Shown here piece by piece: positions 49,931 through 62,279 of a stretch of 64,000 bases of DNA. This stretch comes from Mallotus nudiflorus (Eukaryota > Streptophyta > Magnoliopsida > Malpighiales > Euphorbiaceae), in NCBI GenBank assembly GCA_947683625.1, contig CANTUR010000039.1, positions 8,122,001 to 8,186,000 on the forward strand, in the 5' to 3' direction. Both the position numbers and the translations under genes were made by a program. The notes under the pieces are model-generated. The model saw only the letters and a program-made list of their open reading frames with translations. It did no database searches and was not told the origin of the DNA. Position 1 is the stretch's first letter. Every line of letters starts with the position of its first letter.

Positions 49931-50279
49931 TAGTGAGTGCTTTCCTTTGAGGGTGTCATTGATGATCTCGAACCTAATTTCTCGATTCCATTGCTTACCC
50001 AGTTCTTAGTTTGTCCTTGGTAGACTTGGGTTGAGCTTTCAGCCATGAAAGAGATTGGCTTCTTAGCCCTGGAGTCCACTTTAGGATCATACCCTAGACT
50101 ATAAATGTTGGTTTGTCCTTAGAAGTTAGGGAATTCTATGACCATAATGTTCCTTCTTCCTAATCTTGTTCTAGGTAGATATTGCATTTTCTTCATCATA
50201 GCAGTAACTTTGGGATCAACATGACTGTCACTGATTATAGAAACTGAAAATCCTAGTGGGACCACATTCAGATAGGCAA

Positions 50280-50880
50280 TAATGTTGTTTTTTTAATAGG
50301 CATGGTAACGACCTTTCCATTCAAAGGGAACTTGATCTTCTGATGCATAGTGGAAGGTATACCCCCTAGTATGTGGAACTAAGGTCTTCCTAGTAGCAGG
50401 GAAAAAGTTGGAGGGATGTCTATGATGGTAAATTTTGTTACTGATTCATTATCCCCCACTATGACTACTACTTTGAAAATTTCAATGACTGGCTTATTTG
50501 AATCATCATAGGCTCATATGACCACATTAGATTCTTCTAGGTTTTCAACATTCATCCCAAACTTATGTAGTAACTTGTGGGGGCAAACATTAATGATAGA
50601 TTCATCATCCACCATAACACATGGAGTCTTCTTAAATCTAACAATTGCTTATATGAAGAGAGGATGGTTGTGGAACCTTCCTTTAAAGGGAAAATCTTCA
50701 TATGAAAAGGTAATTGCATTGGAGGGAGCAATCATTAGAGAGGCTATCATCTCGTAAGGTGAGGCATAAGTGGCAATCTTTGCCTCATCTAGTGCTCTGA
50801 CAAGGGCATCCCTATACTTTTTTAAGGCCATCAGTAGGTCCCTAATACTAGCTTGTGCTTGAGTCTTTTTAAACTACTTG
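50280..50880 (-). pseudogene. A pol, protease region
   Basis: A YRDALVRALDEAKIATYASP segment (50649-50831) precedes FSYEDFPFKGRFHNHPLFI and then a protease-like VMVDDESIINVCP. FSLLLGRPWFHILGGIPSTMHQKIKF follows down to about 50340. It aligns with 61346-61830 of element C (LSNMNIKIATTLEAM, then LPFEARNHNKALFI, then LLLGRPWFHALGGVPS). The catalytic Asp-Thr/Ser-Gly triplet is degraded. Confidence 0.75.
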
Positions 50881-51239
50881 AGGACAAAATCATCTTCTTT
50901 GGTTGGAGCTTGATCACTTATTATTTCTTTTCCTTTAGAGGGATCCTTTTCTTTCTCAAGAGGTTAATATACCCACCTGTTGCGAGTTACATGATTGAAT
51001 GTTAGTGAGGGCTTCTCAATTGCTTGCTTATCTACTTTTGTACTATTTTTCTGATCCTAGAAAATAATTTTAGGATCATCAGAGTCATACCATATATCAA
51101 TCCCCATGACTTGTAGGTTTTGAAGTTGAATGGTACTGATCTTCGTTGTCAAATTCTTCTCCCCATCTTAAGGGTACTTTGTCTTTTAAGTGTGTGTGGG
51201 TAGTAGTGGATACTGTGTACTTGACTTTGTAGTTAAACT

Positions 51240-52690
51240 TCCTTATGGTTGGCCCAGTAAATCATATACTTCATAGTCACTACTTAGATCTTCGTCTATG
51301 TCTGCTTCTTATGAGTAAAAGCAATTAATCACTTCACTATTCGTTGGAATATGAGGTTCAAGAATGAGACTTGAGAGTTTGTCTTATGAGGGCGCTTCTT
51401 GGGTTTCTTAGACATCTTGGATCGATTCTTCAATAAGGTTTCTTGGTAGATTGGAGGAAATCATGCTTATGGTTAGTGGAGGCATGTTTTGATAGTTTGG
51501 GAGAGGATTGATCTTGATGCTGGGTCATTTTTCTGGGTTGTCAATTTTTCTAGAGTCAATGAGGTCTTGGATTGCATTTTTGAAGGTTCTAAATATATCA
51601 ATGGTGTAATAGGACATCTAGTGGTTAATTTAAAGGGGGAATGGATTTGGAAGAGGCAGGAGGTTCTTTTGTTAGAGTCTCTAGAATACTTTGGATAGTG
51701 GGAAGTTGAAGTTTAAAAACTTTCTCGGTGGTCTGATGGCATTGATAGATGGTGAACTGTGGGTGTCGGGTTGGATCAAGTTTATTTCTGCAGTTCAATT
51801 GAAGGTGTTTTGGATGTTTGGTTAGGTGCTACGACGGAAGGTGTTCCTAGTTTGTTAAGGTTTCTCATCCTCAATTCTAATCCTTGCCTGATGGAAAGCT
51901 ATAAAGTCAGGATAATGAGCAAAGATCATATGTTTTCTAAAGTGCGATAGTGCTCCTTTGAATATCAGCTCTATTTGTTCATCCTCTAGAGGATAATTTT
52001 TCATTTTGACTATTTTTCTTATGACATAATGAAAGAAAGCTTTACCATTTCTGCTTTGTGGTCTCTAGATCTCTTTGAGTGATGTCTAGCTAAGTGTTGT
52101 ATTCATACTACTTGATAAACTTTTGAGTTAGTAGTAGCCAATTACTTTTGATTTCATCTTCAAAGTCAAAGAACCATGCCCTTGGGCCTTCCTCTAATGA
52201 TGTAAAGAAGAATCAAATAATCTGAGATTCTATAAGCTTTGTAGTAGCCATAAAGGTAGCATATTGCTTTAGATGGACCCTTGGATCCCATATTCCATCA
52301 AACTTAGTAAAGTTTGGTAGTTTAAAATCATCTGGGAGAGGCTCGTCTTTAAATAGTGCCAAGTTAGTAAAGCTTTTAAAGCCATAAGTCCCTTTATCTT
52401 TAAAGGTGAATCCATTCTGTTAGCTAATAATTTAACCTCCCTTATCAATTCAGGCTTGGTCATGTCAATAATTTTTGTAGCTTTTGGTGCATTTCTGAGA
52501 TCCTTGTAGTAGTTATCATTATCATCAGCTTGAACTGGAGTGCGGGGAATTCCCTTTGCCTTATCTACCCTTACGTGAATAGATGTGGAAGCTTCATTTA
52601 GTGGTGTGTTATTTCCATCTCGAGCACTTTTGGCTTTGATTTGGGCTTGGAGGATTTTAGTTATGGTACCATCAGTGAGCAATTTTTGGA
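51240..52690 (-). pseudogene. A gag, degenerate
   Basis: The frame 52682-52269 (LTDGTITKILQAQIKAKSARDG opening) is followed by gag-like segments such as SLEEGPRAWFFDFEDEI and LDITQRDLETTKQKW near 52000-52200. These correspond to YWKELYNTFLRQYDY and STRNLELIKQKPNESFSDFL in element C. Many stops are present. I could not place a zinc knuckle with confidence. Below about 51700 the sequence is too decayed to read. Confidence 0.65.
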
Positions 52691-54062
52691 TCCCCTCTCT
52701 TAGCCTGTTTTCAAATTAATGGCAAGAAGTATCTTTTTGGTCACTCATGTTGGAATCCTGTACATTTATTAAGGTTAACTAAATGAATGATGCATGATGT
52801 GTGCATGCAAAAGAAAATGGTGAGCATGTATGCATGGAGTGGATGCAAAATCCTATGATGAAAGATGATTATTCCTACAAGAACCATGGTTAGTACATGC
52901 TTATTTACATGTATGTTATGTATGAATGATTAAAGCCGGTTAGTTTTCCCTGCACAGTGAACAAACAATCATAAGCAAGCTCTCACTTTATATATCCACA
53001 AGGTTATTTAGCCTCTTTCCTAGGTAGATTTGGAACCTTTAGTCATCGGGGGACTATGGTTCCACTCTCAGAACTAAATTGCTTTAAGTTATGTTGATCA
53101 AAACTAAAGGGTAAACTGAGGAACGATACTAAAATGTGTTTAAGGTAACCACATGATGTTGATGTGAAGATCAATTGTCGGGCTTCAAATGATGTCTAGA
53201 GCCCATATGCATAGGACCATGGTCAATCAGAGGGAGCCCAAATTCTTGCCCCCATATTGATATTCGATAGGTTTACCAAGAGTCATGAAAGTATCATTTG
53301 ATAGTTTACTATTTGATTTTGATGACATAAAGGTCCATAATCTAGTTGGATTCCTAACCCATTCATTTGATTTGATAAGGATAAATGGATGATGTCTTAT
53401 AGGTTCCATCATCGAGGCATGCCATTATTTGTTAGTTTACACAGAGTATTTAAGCTGAGGTACATGATTCTTATCATTTCCTATGCTTGAGGCTGGCATG
53501 AAGTAGATGAGAATCACATGGTCATGAGAATGAATATTCTATGAAAAATGACACCATTCGATGATAGACACTAGGAGAGTCATGTCATTTTATAAATATT
53601 AGGGTAGACGGACAACGTTAGGATAAGGATAGCATGCATAATTTAGTGGAATCCTAGTGGATGTTACTACTAGTTTATCTACATGAATTGACCTAGGGCA
53701 AAAGGGTAAGGGTTCTTTTAGCGAGAATGCCCCTATATGACTAGGTTTACAGACTTCGATCAGTGAGTCTAGCATTCTTTTGAGAACTCGGTTGCCCCTT
53801 TTTAGGACTTGGGTTACAAACTTTGGTCATATATGTTAGGCGAATGCATGGGTAAAGACTAAAGGTGATATTACCATATCTTCGTCACCTCATGACTCAA
53901 ATGGAATCATGGTGGCGATGTCATTTAGTATTATTGAGGCTTTTAGGAACTAACGGTGGACACGTGATGTGTAATGCAAATGCAGTAGTGAGGGGCTCTA
54001 TACGATTGAGCATTGCATAATGAGAAATAGTCATTTTTGAGTTAATCTCTCTTACTTATAAG
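52691..54062. other. A leader between PBS and gag
   Basis: No coding potential is seen. On the minus strand the phrase GTAACCCAAGTCCTAAA (about 53802-53819) also appears twice in the leader of element C. Short GATG/CATG-rich words dominate elsewhere. Confidence 0.55.
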
Positions 54063-54080
54063 TCTCTAGTTGAGTCTCCA
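54063..54080 (-). promoter_or_regulatory. A primer-binding site
   Basis: The minus strand reads TGGAGACTCAACTAGAGA, a decayed form of the TGGCGACTCCATTGGGGA site of element C. It sits one base from the 5' LTR. In Ogre/Tat elements this site is usually assigned to a tRNA-Arg, which I have not verified here. Confidence 0.65.
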
Positions 54081-54081
54081 C

Positions 54082-55924
54082 TATGAGTGACATTTTCTGC
54101 ATTTTGCATCTTTTAGTTTTAAGATGAATTAGTTCTGTAATGGTCTTTTGTTTCTAAGGGACATGGCAACTTTACCAAATAGGGACAAATGATTGGTCTT
54201 ATGAGGAATGAGATGCTTTTTTTTTATTTAGTAAGTCACCACTCGATTTCTAGAAAATCAAGAAAAGAAAAGGGATAACATCATGTCACTTAGCAAGTAT
54301 TGCCCCAGTAGAGATTTTCAGGTTCGGGGCATCGCATATACTTTTTGACTATTTCTCATTATACGATGTTAGATGTATAGCTACCTCAACACTCTAGTTT
54401 TCATAATGATAGTTTGTATAACATTCACACAATTCATTAGATAGTGGAAGATAATAAAGCTAAATGATATTATTAATACATCGCTTTCTTAATAAAAGAC
54501 ATATAAAAGGAAAAAAGATTATGGAGAAGTAAATCTAATTTTAAATATGATGAATATGCAAGGTAAATATGACCATTCACATAGCTTGCATGATCACATG
54601 AACAATGGGATAAGCAATGGACACTTGATCATTTGAAAGAGTAAGCAAAATGTAGATGATCATGTATGTTTGCAATTATTATTTATGCTATGATGATAAT
54701 ATAGGGGATGCATGATGTCATCATTGGATAAAAAACATGATGACTCTATTCTAGGATATGAACTTTTCACATTATTGATATTTATGATGTGATTTCATGT
54801 TTTGAAACTAGAGGATGCAGAATGATAATATAAAATGAGCATAATAAAGAATAGATTATTCATATAGCATGGAAAATTACCAATCTCATCACACAAGCAC
54901 AACAATATTCTCAAATGTTAGCGATAATAAAATAAAATGCAATACAATAAAGTAAAAATGCTAAAATGATTGTGTGGTCCTCATACTCGAATAAGCTTGT
55001 GTGGGTTTTAAAGCTTTAGCTTCAAAGGATTATCAAGCTTTCCTCATTGAGAGGTTTAAAATGACAACAGGATGATGCTAGTTTGTATACTTTTGAAGTG
55101 TGCTTTAATAAAGATGAGGCTTGGTTTGATGGAAAAGAGGTATAGTCTTCTAAGAAAAAGACAGTGGGAGAGCAAAAACTATCTAGAAAAGGGTTTCTAA
55201 TGCCTTTGATCAAACAAATTTTTGAGTGTATGTGTGCTTTCACTTGCTCCACCCTATCAAAATGAGGTGTGGAGGTGTCTATTTACAGTGAAAAATGTGT
55301 GGAATAGGAGGGTATAGGTATGGTCACGTGTGCGTACCTAGGGGTGTATACGCGCACTTCTAAGCGATACACGCTAATCCTTGGGTTATTTTAGACTATT
55401 TTGAGACCACTCCTAAAGGTTTTGGAGCCTTCCAGACGTGTTTCTGAGTTTTTTCTAGTTTGGCTTCAATTTTAGTGCATGACATTTAAGGGTGTTTATG
55501 GCTTTATACATACTTCTAAGTGACACGCACTGATTCTCAGGTTGTGTTGGACTAATTCAGGACAAATTCCATAGGTTTTAGAACCCTCTGGACATGTTTT
55601 TGAAGCCCATTTTGTCAAAATAAATTTCCATTTTTTTCACAAAGTTGGGTCTCGGTCTAATAAAATGAACATCGATCCAACAAGTTGAGTATTTTGAGAA
55701 GGGAATTCTTGGAATAAGCTTCTTGTTGTTTTGATAATTCATATTTTGTAAGGTCAGAGCACAACTTAATGGCTTGATAATCGATTTTGCACACTGGTGG
55801 GGTCAGTTAGTTTTTCTAAGGTTGCACACTTCAAAGGTGTTAAGAACAAGCAGACTCTAGTCATCTTGGAGGTTTATTTCATCATTGGACCTTTTTTGAG
55901 GATAGTCAAATTTGAGGTATGACA
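54082..55924 (-). repeat. A 5' LTR
   Basis: It starts TATGAGTGACA next to the PBS and ends GGTATGACA at the ACATG target copy. It matches 29218-31208 over its length, with clear divergence and a shorter segment near 55320-55340. Confidence 0.88.
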
Positions 55925-56221
55925 ACATGCTTGATGCTATTCATGATAATAAAATTGTATTGCACTTTTTAAAAAGACATTGCATAAATTGGCAATCATT
56001 CACATTTTACTGAAATCATTTAAGAAAAGCACTAGTGCATTCATACAAATTTTGAATTTAAGGTTACCCCTATCCCTAACTAGACTTCTCAAGTTTTCTA
56101 GTTGAGTATTTTCTCTCTTTCCTTAATTTTTGCCCAGGATGCCCATACAGGGTTTTCAACCTAATGGGAAATCCTTAACTTTTTCATGAGCTTCCATTTT
56201 TAAGTTTTCAACTTAGCGAGG
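55925..56221. other. B remnant between insertions A and C
   Basis: It matches 46680-46915 of element A (AAATCATTTAAGAAAAGCA, TTTTCTAGTTGAGTATTTTC and GGGTTTTCAACCTAATGGGAA). It is therefore the B spacer continuing after A. It ends where C begins. Confidence 0.85.
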
Positions 56222-58321
56222 TGTAAGTACCCAATTTCGGGATGTAATTGTGCATGCGTGCGATGAATGCCCTTATGATGAAAATCTAATTGAGAATTGA
56301 TCTCTGGTGTCGAGTTTTGCGATTTAAAGAACTAAATTGCAACCTATTGTGGATTTAATTAAAAAATTGATTTTTTTAGGGATTTGATTGTAAAAATTAG
56401 AAACTTCTGGGAAACTTTTTGTAAAAAAATTATGAAAATTTTGGTTAATTGACATCATTTAATGCTGACCGGCATTACATGATGTCAACCGGCATTAGCA
56501 TTACGAGGTGAAAATTGGTTGTCTGGAATGCCGATTTTAGCTAAAAAGTGATATTTATGTGTTTTTTACACTGATTTTGTCTTTTTTCAATTTTTTTATT
56601 GCTCTAGGACACCACACGTCTGCGTGTAGGTCTTTAATTTTTTTTAAAATCCTATCACTTAGCATCTCATTATTTTGATTTTGAAAATTCAAAAAATAAA
56701 ATGCAGACTAATAGACTCCTGATCTCGCTCGTAACTATCACTCAACTCCCTGCGTGATCACAGGAACTAAATTGGTTGGGCCTGGCTTTAAAAGCTAGAA
56801 GGGGAGGCTGTGAAGGGGGGCTAGCTAGAGAAAGAGAGGTTCAGAGAGTCTATGAAATAATAGTTAAGAGAAAACCCTAGAGAAGAAGAGCTATGAAAAA
56901 AACCAGAGAGAAAAATAACCTAATTAGCTATTGCAAAAAAAAAACCTTTTAAAAAAATACGGTCTTTGCTTTTAAAGCCCAAAGAACTACAGAGTCAATC
57001 TCAAAACAGTGATAATCCTAATCTAAGGGGCCATCAAATTACACTGTGCAACATTCTTTCCTTTTCTCTATTTTTTATTTATTTTTAATTTGATTTCGTT
57101 ATTTTTAGTTATTGATTGAATATTTATTGATTAACTTTTTGGTTTTGTTTTGTTTTTTTATCCTTGCTCAATGGTACTCTGGAGGTGAGGCTGGAGATAT
57201 GAAATTTTGACAGTGACCATTGGAAGAATCCATGGAATGCCATGGATTAAGATTTGCAAAACCCCCGTAGGATTTTGGATTTATGATTTATATGTTCTTT
57301 TAATTTACTTTTGTTTTGGGTTGTAATTAATTTGATTTTAATTTATGCATAGTAGTTTGTAATAGCCTCAATAGTGGAAAATAGTAGAATTTTATATTTT
57401 ATGCACTAAAATTGATTAGTAATTTAGGTTCAGTTAGGTAAAATTCAATTAAAATTATTGATGACAGTAGATTAATTTAGGGTTGCATGTAAATTGATTT
57501 AGCATTTTTTTAGAAAAATCTTGTGTTTGAGATGACTTTATTATTATTTTTGTTTGGGTTTTATTTTTAGATCTTTTAGCTCTTTGGGCCCCAAGCCCAT
57601 GTTAGGATCAAAACCACTTAATAAATAGGCTTAAAAATGGTTTTTAGGTTTTAATTAATTTAAAATTAATTTAGGCCCACTAATTTCATTTCATTTCTTT
57701 TTTAAATGAATGGACTTAGACCCATTTTTTAATTAAAATCAAGTTAGAATTAGGCCCACTAATGAAATCCTTTCTTTAAAATTTGTAGACTATAGGCCCA
57801 TTTTTTAGTTAAAATTAAAATTAATAGACTTAGGCTTACTTATTAACATATAGGCCCATCTCTAGTCCAATTCACTTGTAAATAAAATATGTAGAATTAG
57901 CTAATTTTAATTAATAAAATTAACCTAGTTTAGACTTAGGGACGTTGTCATTTGTATGCATTTTTTATATGTAATTTTATGACTTGCCTTTTTTAGGGTT
58001 AAATGGATATTCATTTAGGGTTTAACTAAAATTGCATGTAAATAGAGAATAAGATAGTAATTCATAAAGTAATTCCAAATGAACATAAGACTGAAAGAAG
58101 TTAGTATTCCATTCCCAGAATCTCCTAGTTGTGGTGCTAGCTTTCTTTTAGAGAATTGAGTACCACCAAAATGATTTGTCCCAATTATTACCCTAGGTGG
58201 TGACTCCTCATCTCCATGCCATGTCTTTGTGACAATGGTTAGTGTGTTCTCTAGGGCCCTGAGCATAAATAGTATCACGGTTGTTATAATCTTAGATGCA
58301 CGCTAAACCCGATCGTCTACA
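56222..58321 (+). repeat. C 5' LTR
   Basis: This 2,100-bp LTR begins TGTAAGTACCCAATTTCGGG and ends GATCGTCTACA. It is homologous to solo LTR E in reverse complement. It contains repeated TTAGGCCCACTAAT phrases around 57660-57850, with related CTAATT/GGCCCA words in E. Confidence 0.85.
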
Positions 58322-58322
58322 A

Positions 58323-58340
58323 TGGCGACTCCATTGGGGA
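58323..58340 (+). promoter_or_regulatory. C primer-binding site
   Basis: TGGCGACTCCATTGGGGA starts one base after the LTR. I recognise this type of site from Ogre-like elements. The exact tRNA needs checking. Confidence 0.8.
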
Positions 58341-59100
58341 TAAGAGATACTGATTCTAATTATGTTCTTTAGAATTATTTTAGTAATTATTATTTTATTC
58401 TTGCATTCATTATGCATGTCCCTATTAAACTGATGACATTGGTTTATGATTCTATGATTCTACTAGCTTCATGGAGTTGTAAATTGGCTAACCATCACTC
58501 TTAGCCTTAACTCAGTTCAAGAGTGATTACTAGGCTCATCTTACCAGAGTCTATAACCCAAGTCCTAAAGGGGGGGTAATCTTCTCTTGAGTTGGTAAAG
58601 GATGTTGGGCCCCTCTGACCTTGGCATGTAACTCAAGTCCTAAAGGAGGGCATCTTGCTAAGGGAACCTTGACTTTTTACCGGACCTTAACCATATATAA
58701 TGGCTTAGTTACTTCCCTTGGGATCTACCAAAATATAGCTTGTATGATTTTTGCCATGAGGTATTTCTATTTATAAAAACCTAGGCCCATACTTGTAAAG
58801 CCCCTTAGGATAATAAAGATTGGGCTAGACCTTAATACCTAGAAATGTTGTTTCTATGCTTTACTACTTTAAGAGAGATCTAGCATGCAAATCAGTCCTT
58901 GATATCCCCCATTGATATTAAGACCAAGACAAAAAAATCCTAGTATAAGTGACTCACCATTGAACATGCGTATGGGAGGAATAAGGTTGGAAGGATGTAT
59001 GTTGTACACTTTATTGATCCTTGGTACTTGTTGCATAGCATGTGCATAATGCATACATGCATTTCATTCATCATACTAACACTTTGTTTTGCAACAATCA
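58341..59100 (+). other. C leader with a repeated motif
   Basis: The phrase TAACCCAAGTCCTAAAGGGG (about 58553) recurs as TAACTCAAGTCCTAAAGGAG (about 58629), each followed by a TCTTGCTAAG or TCTTCTCTTG type word. The same motif lies in the leader of A. No reading frame is seen. Confidence 0.6.
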
Positions 59101-59104
59101 TATA

Positions 59105-60785
59105 CACATTGGGGTCTAGTTAGAGTCCAAAAGCCTTAGCAAAGGAAATCCTTAACAGACTGGATAGACTAGAAAGAAGCCCTATCAACCCACTTTATTT
59201 GAAAGCTGAACCAACTTCACCTAAATCTGAACAAATGGAATAACAACAAGGGAAATGGACCTTACAAGATAGCAAGGGAGCTTTGATGGATGACATGAGG
59301 GCTATGATGCAAGATGAGCTGAGATAAGCACTATCTTGATTGATACAACATGCTATTGTTATACCACCACCTGTAGTTGAATAACCACCTACTACAGATG
59401 CTCCACCTACTACCAACAATGCTGGGGGGCAACCTATTGCTAGAAACCCACTCGCTATCAATGTGAAGCCAGAGGATGTCAAGAACTACATGGTAGAAAA
59501 GGCGAAGAAAGAATCCCTTGAACTGGTACACAACCATAAGTCCAAGCAAATGCGAGCACTGACCCAGAAGATGTCTAAGATGGAAGAGCTTATCAGGGGA
59601 CAAGGCACGGGGTATTCATTTGACTTTGTTGATATGCTACTAATGATGGGTGATAAGCTACTTGAGAAGTTTAAAATGCCTTAGTTGCAAAAATTTGATG
59701 GAACTGGAGATCCTAAGATTCATCTCAGTCAGTACATAACAACTATAAGCACTACAAGGCCCCATTAAAAGTGATCACTAGGTTATTTGTACTATCTTTA
59801 GAGGGAATGGCTGTAAACTAGTATCATGGGTTGGGAAAATCTATGAGAGCTTACTGGAAAGAACTATATAATACCTTTTTAAGACAATATGATTATAACA
59901 TCGGGTTGGAAGTGTCCACTAGAAATCTAGAACTGATAAAGCAAAAACCGAATGAATCTTTCTCTGATTTCCTTACCAGATTCATGAATAAAGCAGGGCT
60001 GATAAAGAATAAGTTGGACAAGTATGATCAGATTAGGATGATAGTTCAGAATGTGTCACCTGATTTGGTCAAGAGGTTGTAGATGATGAACCCTAAAACT
60101 TTCATAGACCTATATAATGATGATCTCCAAGCAGAAGAGATTGAGAATGACAAGAAAAGTAGCTCTAGAGGCACTGGAACCCGAAACTACCCAACTAGGG
60201 GCACACAATAAGGAATTATTAGTCGAGCTGTGGAGGTGCATATAGTTTAGCAACCCTATTCTCCAACTTTAACCAACCACTCTCCAAAGTCCTAGAATGA
60301 TTGATCTAGAGAGGATTACTCCACCTAACCCGTATGTCTCAGGCTATGACCACAATAGTTATTGCAAGTTTCACCAAGTAGCTAGCCACTCCACAGACAT
60401 ATGTATTCACCTCAAACACAAGATCAAAAACCTAATAAACTCTAGAAAAATCATAGACCTTGAAAAATCCAACTCCAACCCAAGCACTAGAAATAATCCT
60501 TTACCTGACTACCAAAATGTCCCACCACTAGCCACCGTGATGATTAACTCAGGAGTTAGCGAAGAAGAAGTGCTAAAATCCTTTGAAAACCTAAACCCTA
60601 CAACTAATGGAGAATCTCCTGATGCCTCTAAAGGAGTTGAGGATTTATTAGGGCAACCCTTAGGGAAATTTGACTATAAGGAGTTCTATTCCAAGCTACC
60701 ATTTGCTGATATTCCCTTTGAATCAATTATGCCCTTCGGATGGGGTGATGAGTTTAAAGATGAGAAAGAATGCAAAACCCCATAA
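59105..60785 (+). pseudogene. C gag
   Basis: Gag reads in blocks. There is an N-terminal part with RLDRLERSPINPLY near 59160. A coiled-coil-like Lys/Glu-rich stretch at 59463-59684 ends in FKMP, followed after a stop by KFDGTGDPKIHLSQYI. The core is at 59831-60082 (MRAYWKELYNTFLRQYDY and SFSDFLTRFMNKAGLIK). An atypical zinc knuckle lies at 60297-60785 (CKFHQVASHSTDIC, a C-x2-H-x5-H-x4-C pattern). It is then followed by the VEDLLGQPLGKFDY segment. Gag has in-frame stops between the blocks and one frame change near 60280. Confidence 0.8.
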
Positions 60786-60925
60786 TAACTAAGAGTTGAG
60801 GATCTATTAAGGTAGCCTTTAGGCAAATTTGATTATAGGGTGTTCTATTCAAAGCCTAATTCCAGTGATATACCTTTTAAGGGGATTATGCCCTCAAGAT
60901 AGGGTGATGAATTTGGTGATGGGCC
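60639..60925 (+). repeat. In-frame tandem duplication in the C gag-protease linker, period about 159 bp
   Basis: The protein segment VEDLLGQPLGKFDYKEFYSK, followed by DIPFESIMP and GDEF (first copy 60639-60765), is repeated as VEDLLR.PLGKFDYRVFYSK, DIPFKGIMP and GDEF (second copy about 60799-60918). The two copies are diverged but keep the same phase. Confidence 0.8.
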
Positions 60926-61319
60926 AGCAGAAAAAGAGAATAAGGAGTCTCTCATTCCTGAACTGGGGATTGAGGAATTACTGAGAGCACATATGGGAAA
61001 GCTTAGCATGAAGGGAAAGGAAATGTGCACAGTAGAAGTATAAAAGGACAGAAAGAGGGATAAAATCATCGGAGTTGTAAACATCTACTATGACTCTGAT
61101 GAAGAAAGTCTCATTGGTCTAGATGTGTAGAGCAATGACCCTAAAGTGAATCATGTCACTAGAAGTGGGAGGAATTATAAGAAAATAAAAAAAAAGATTA
61201 AGAGAGTTATAGAAAGAGAAGAGACTGATGATGGAGAAATAGAAGAAGGGGAAAAGGAAGACCTAATTCTGGAACAACTAAAGAAGGTTAAGGCAAATGT
61301 TAGTATCTAGGAACTACTG

Positions 61320-61890
61320 ATGCACTCAAGTAGCCACAGAAGAGCTATGGTGAAAGCTCTATCGAATATGAACATTAAAATAGCAACCACACTTGAGGCT
61401 ATGGTAGAAAAGGTTACAAAAAAGAAACACGGGCTGATAACCTTCTCAGATGATGACCTGCCTTTTGAAGCAAGAAATCATAACAAGGCACTATTTATCC
61501 TAGCTGAAGAAAAAGGGAAAATAACCAACTTTGCAATGGTTGATGAGGGTTCTACCATTACTGTATGACCATTGAAGATCATGCCTAACTTTGGTATGAA
61601 AGCTGAAGACTTAACAAATTAAAACCATATAATCAGAGCCTATGATGATAGCACTAGGAATGTGGAGGGGACATTCTAAGCTCTGGTTAAAACAGGACCC
61701 GTGGAATCAACCATTGAGTTCACCATGCTGGATATACCAATTACTTATGCCTTGTTATTGGGTAGGCCATGGTTCCATGCTTTAGGAGGGGTACCCTCGA
61801 TTGTGCACTAGAAGATAAAATTCCCTCATGAAGGAGATATAGTAACAATCAAAGTAGGAACCAATGCAGTTGTGGCTACCATACTGTAAA
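61320..61890 (+). pseudogene. C protease region
   Basis: The frame 61320-61568 carries a KIATTLEAMVEKV segment, DDLPFEARNHNKALFI and a protease-like FAMVDEGSTITV. After a stop it continues with MPNFGMKAEDL, then LLLGRPWFHALGGVPS near 61755-61800 and a KIKFPHEGDIVTI tail. The catalytic triplet has changed (DEGS), so it is probably inactive. The preceding 60930-61320 is a Lys/Glu-rich linker. Confidence 0.75.
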
Positions 61891-62279
61891 AATAGAAACA
61901 ACTATGTGTTCCTCTCGATTTTCAAATTGTTTAGATATTTGATGAGATTGAGATGGACCCAGGGATCACAAAAATGATGGAGAGAATGAATTACTAACCT
62001 AGATAGGGGCTAGGCAAGAATGAGTAAGGAAGTCCTAAGCTACCAGAATTCAAGAGTCAAAATGACACTAAAGGATTAGGGTGTGTTGAGATAAGATCTA
62101 CCAATAGAAGGGTAAGAAAGAAGGAGAAGGCCAAGAGAAATAAGCCCCTGGGGAGAGTTAAGCCGTTAAGTGAGAATTTCATCAAGCCAAGAGAGGGCAA
62201 ATACTATTTAGGTGCTAAGGAGTTTATTAATGCCACTGGCAAAAATGTTCCTGGGTTTGAGATTTTCAAGGACTAGATT

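Larger units (their letters stand above)
29218..55924 (-). mobile_element. Element A: Tat-lineage Ty3/gypsy retrotransposon carrying an antisense PMD gene, inserted in its own relative B
   Basis: The LTRs are 29218-31208 and 54082-55924, with a PBS (54063-54080) and a PPT (31209-31220). The flanks GCATG (29213-29217) and ACATG (55925-55929) are a one-mismatch TSD. In the direction of transcription the order is leader, gag, protease, RT, dual RNase H, integrase, antisense PMD gene, minisatellite, 3' LTR. G and H are inserted in it. After subtracting both (8.8 and 2.2 kb) A is about 15.7 kb, a plausible size for a Tat/Ogre-type element. All genes are heavily mutated. Confidence 0.88.

Noticed and set aside
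46975..52690. Endogenous caulimovirus (pararetrovirus) instead of retrotransposon
   Set aside because: Integrase, dual RNase H and flanking LTRs with PBS and PPT are present, and no movement protein is seen.
22844..55924. A and B as one recombined element with three LTRs
   Set aside because: The GCATG/ACATG flanks and the resumption of B sequence at 55925 show insertion of A into B.
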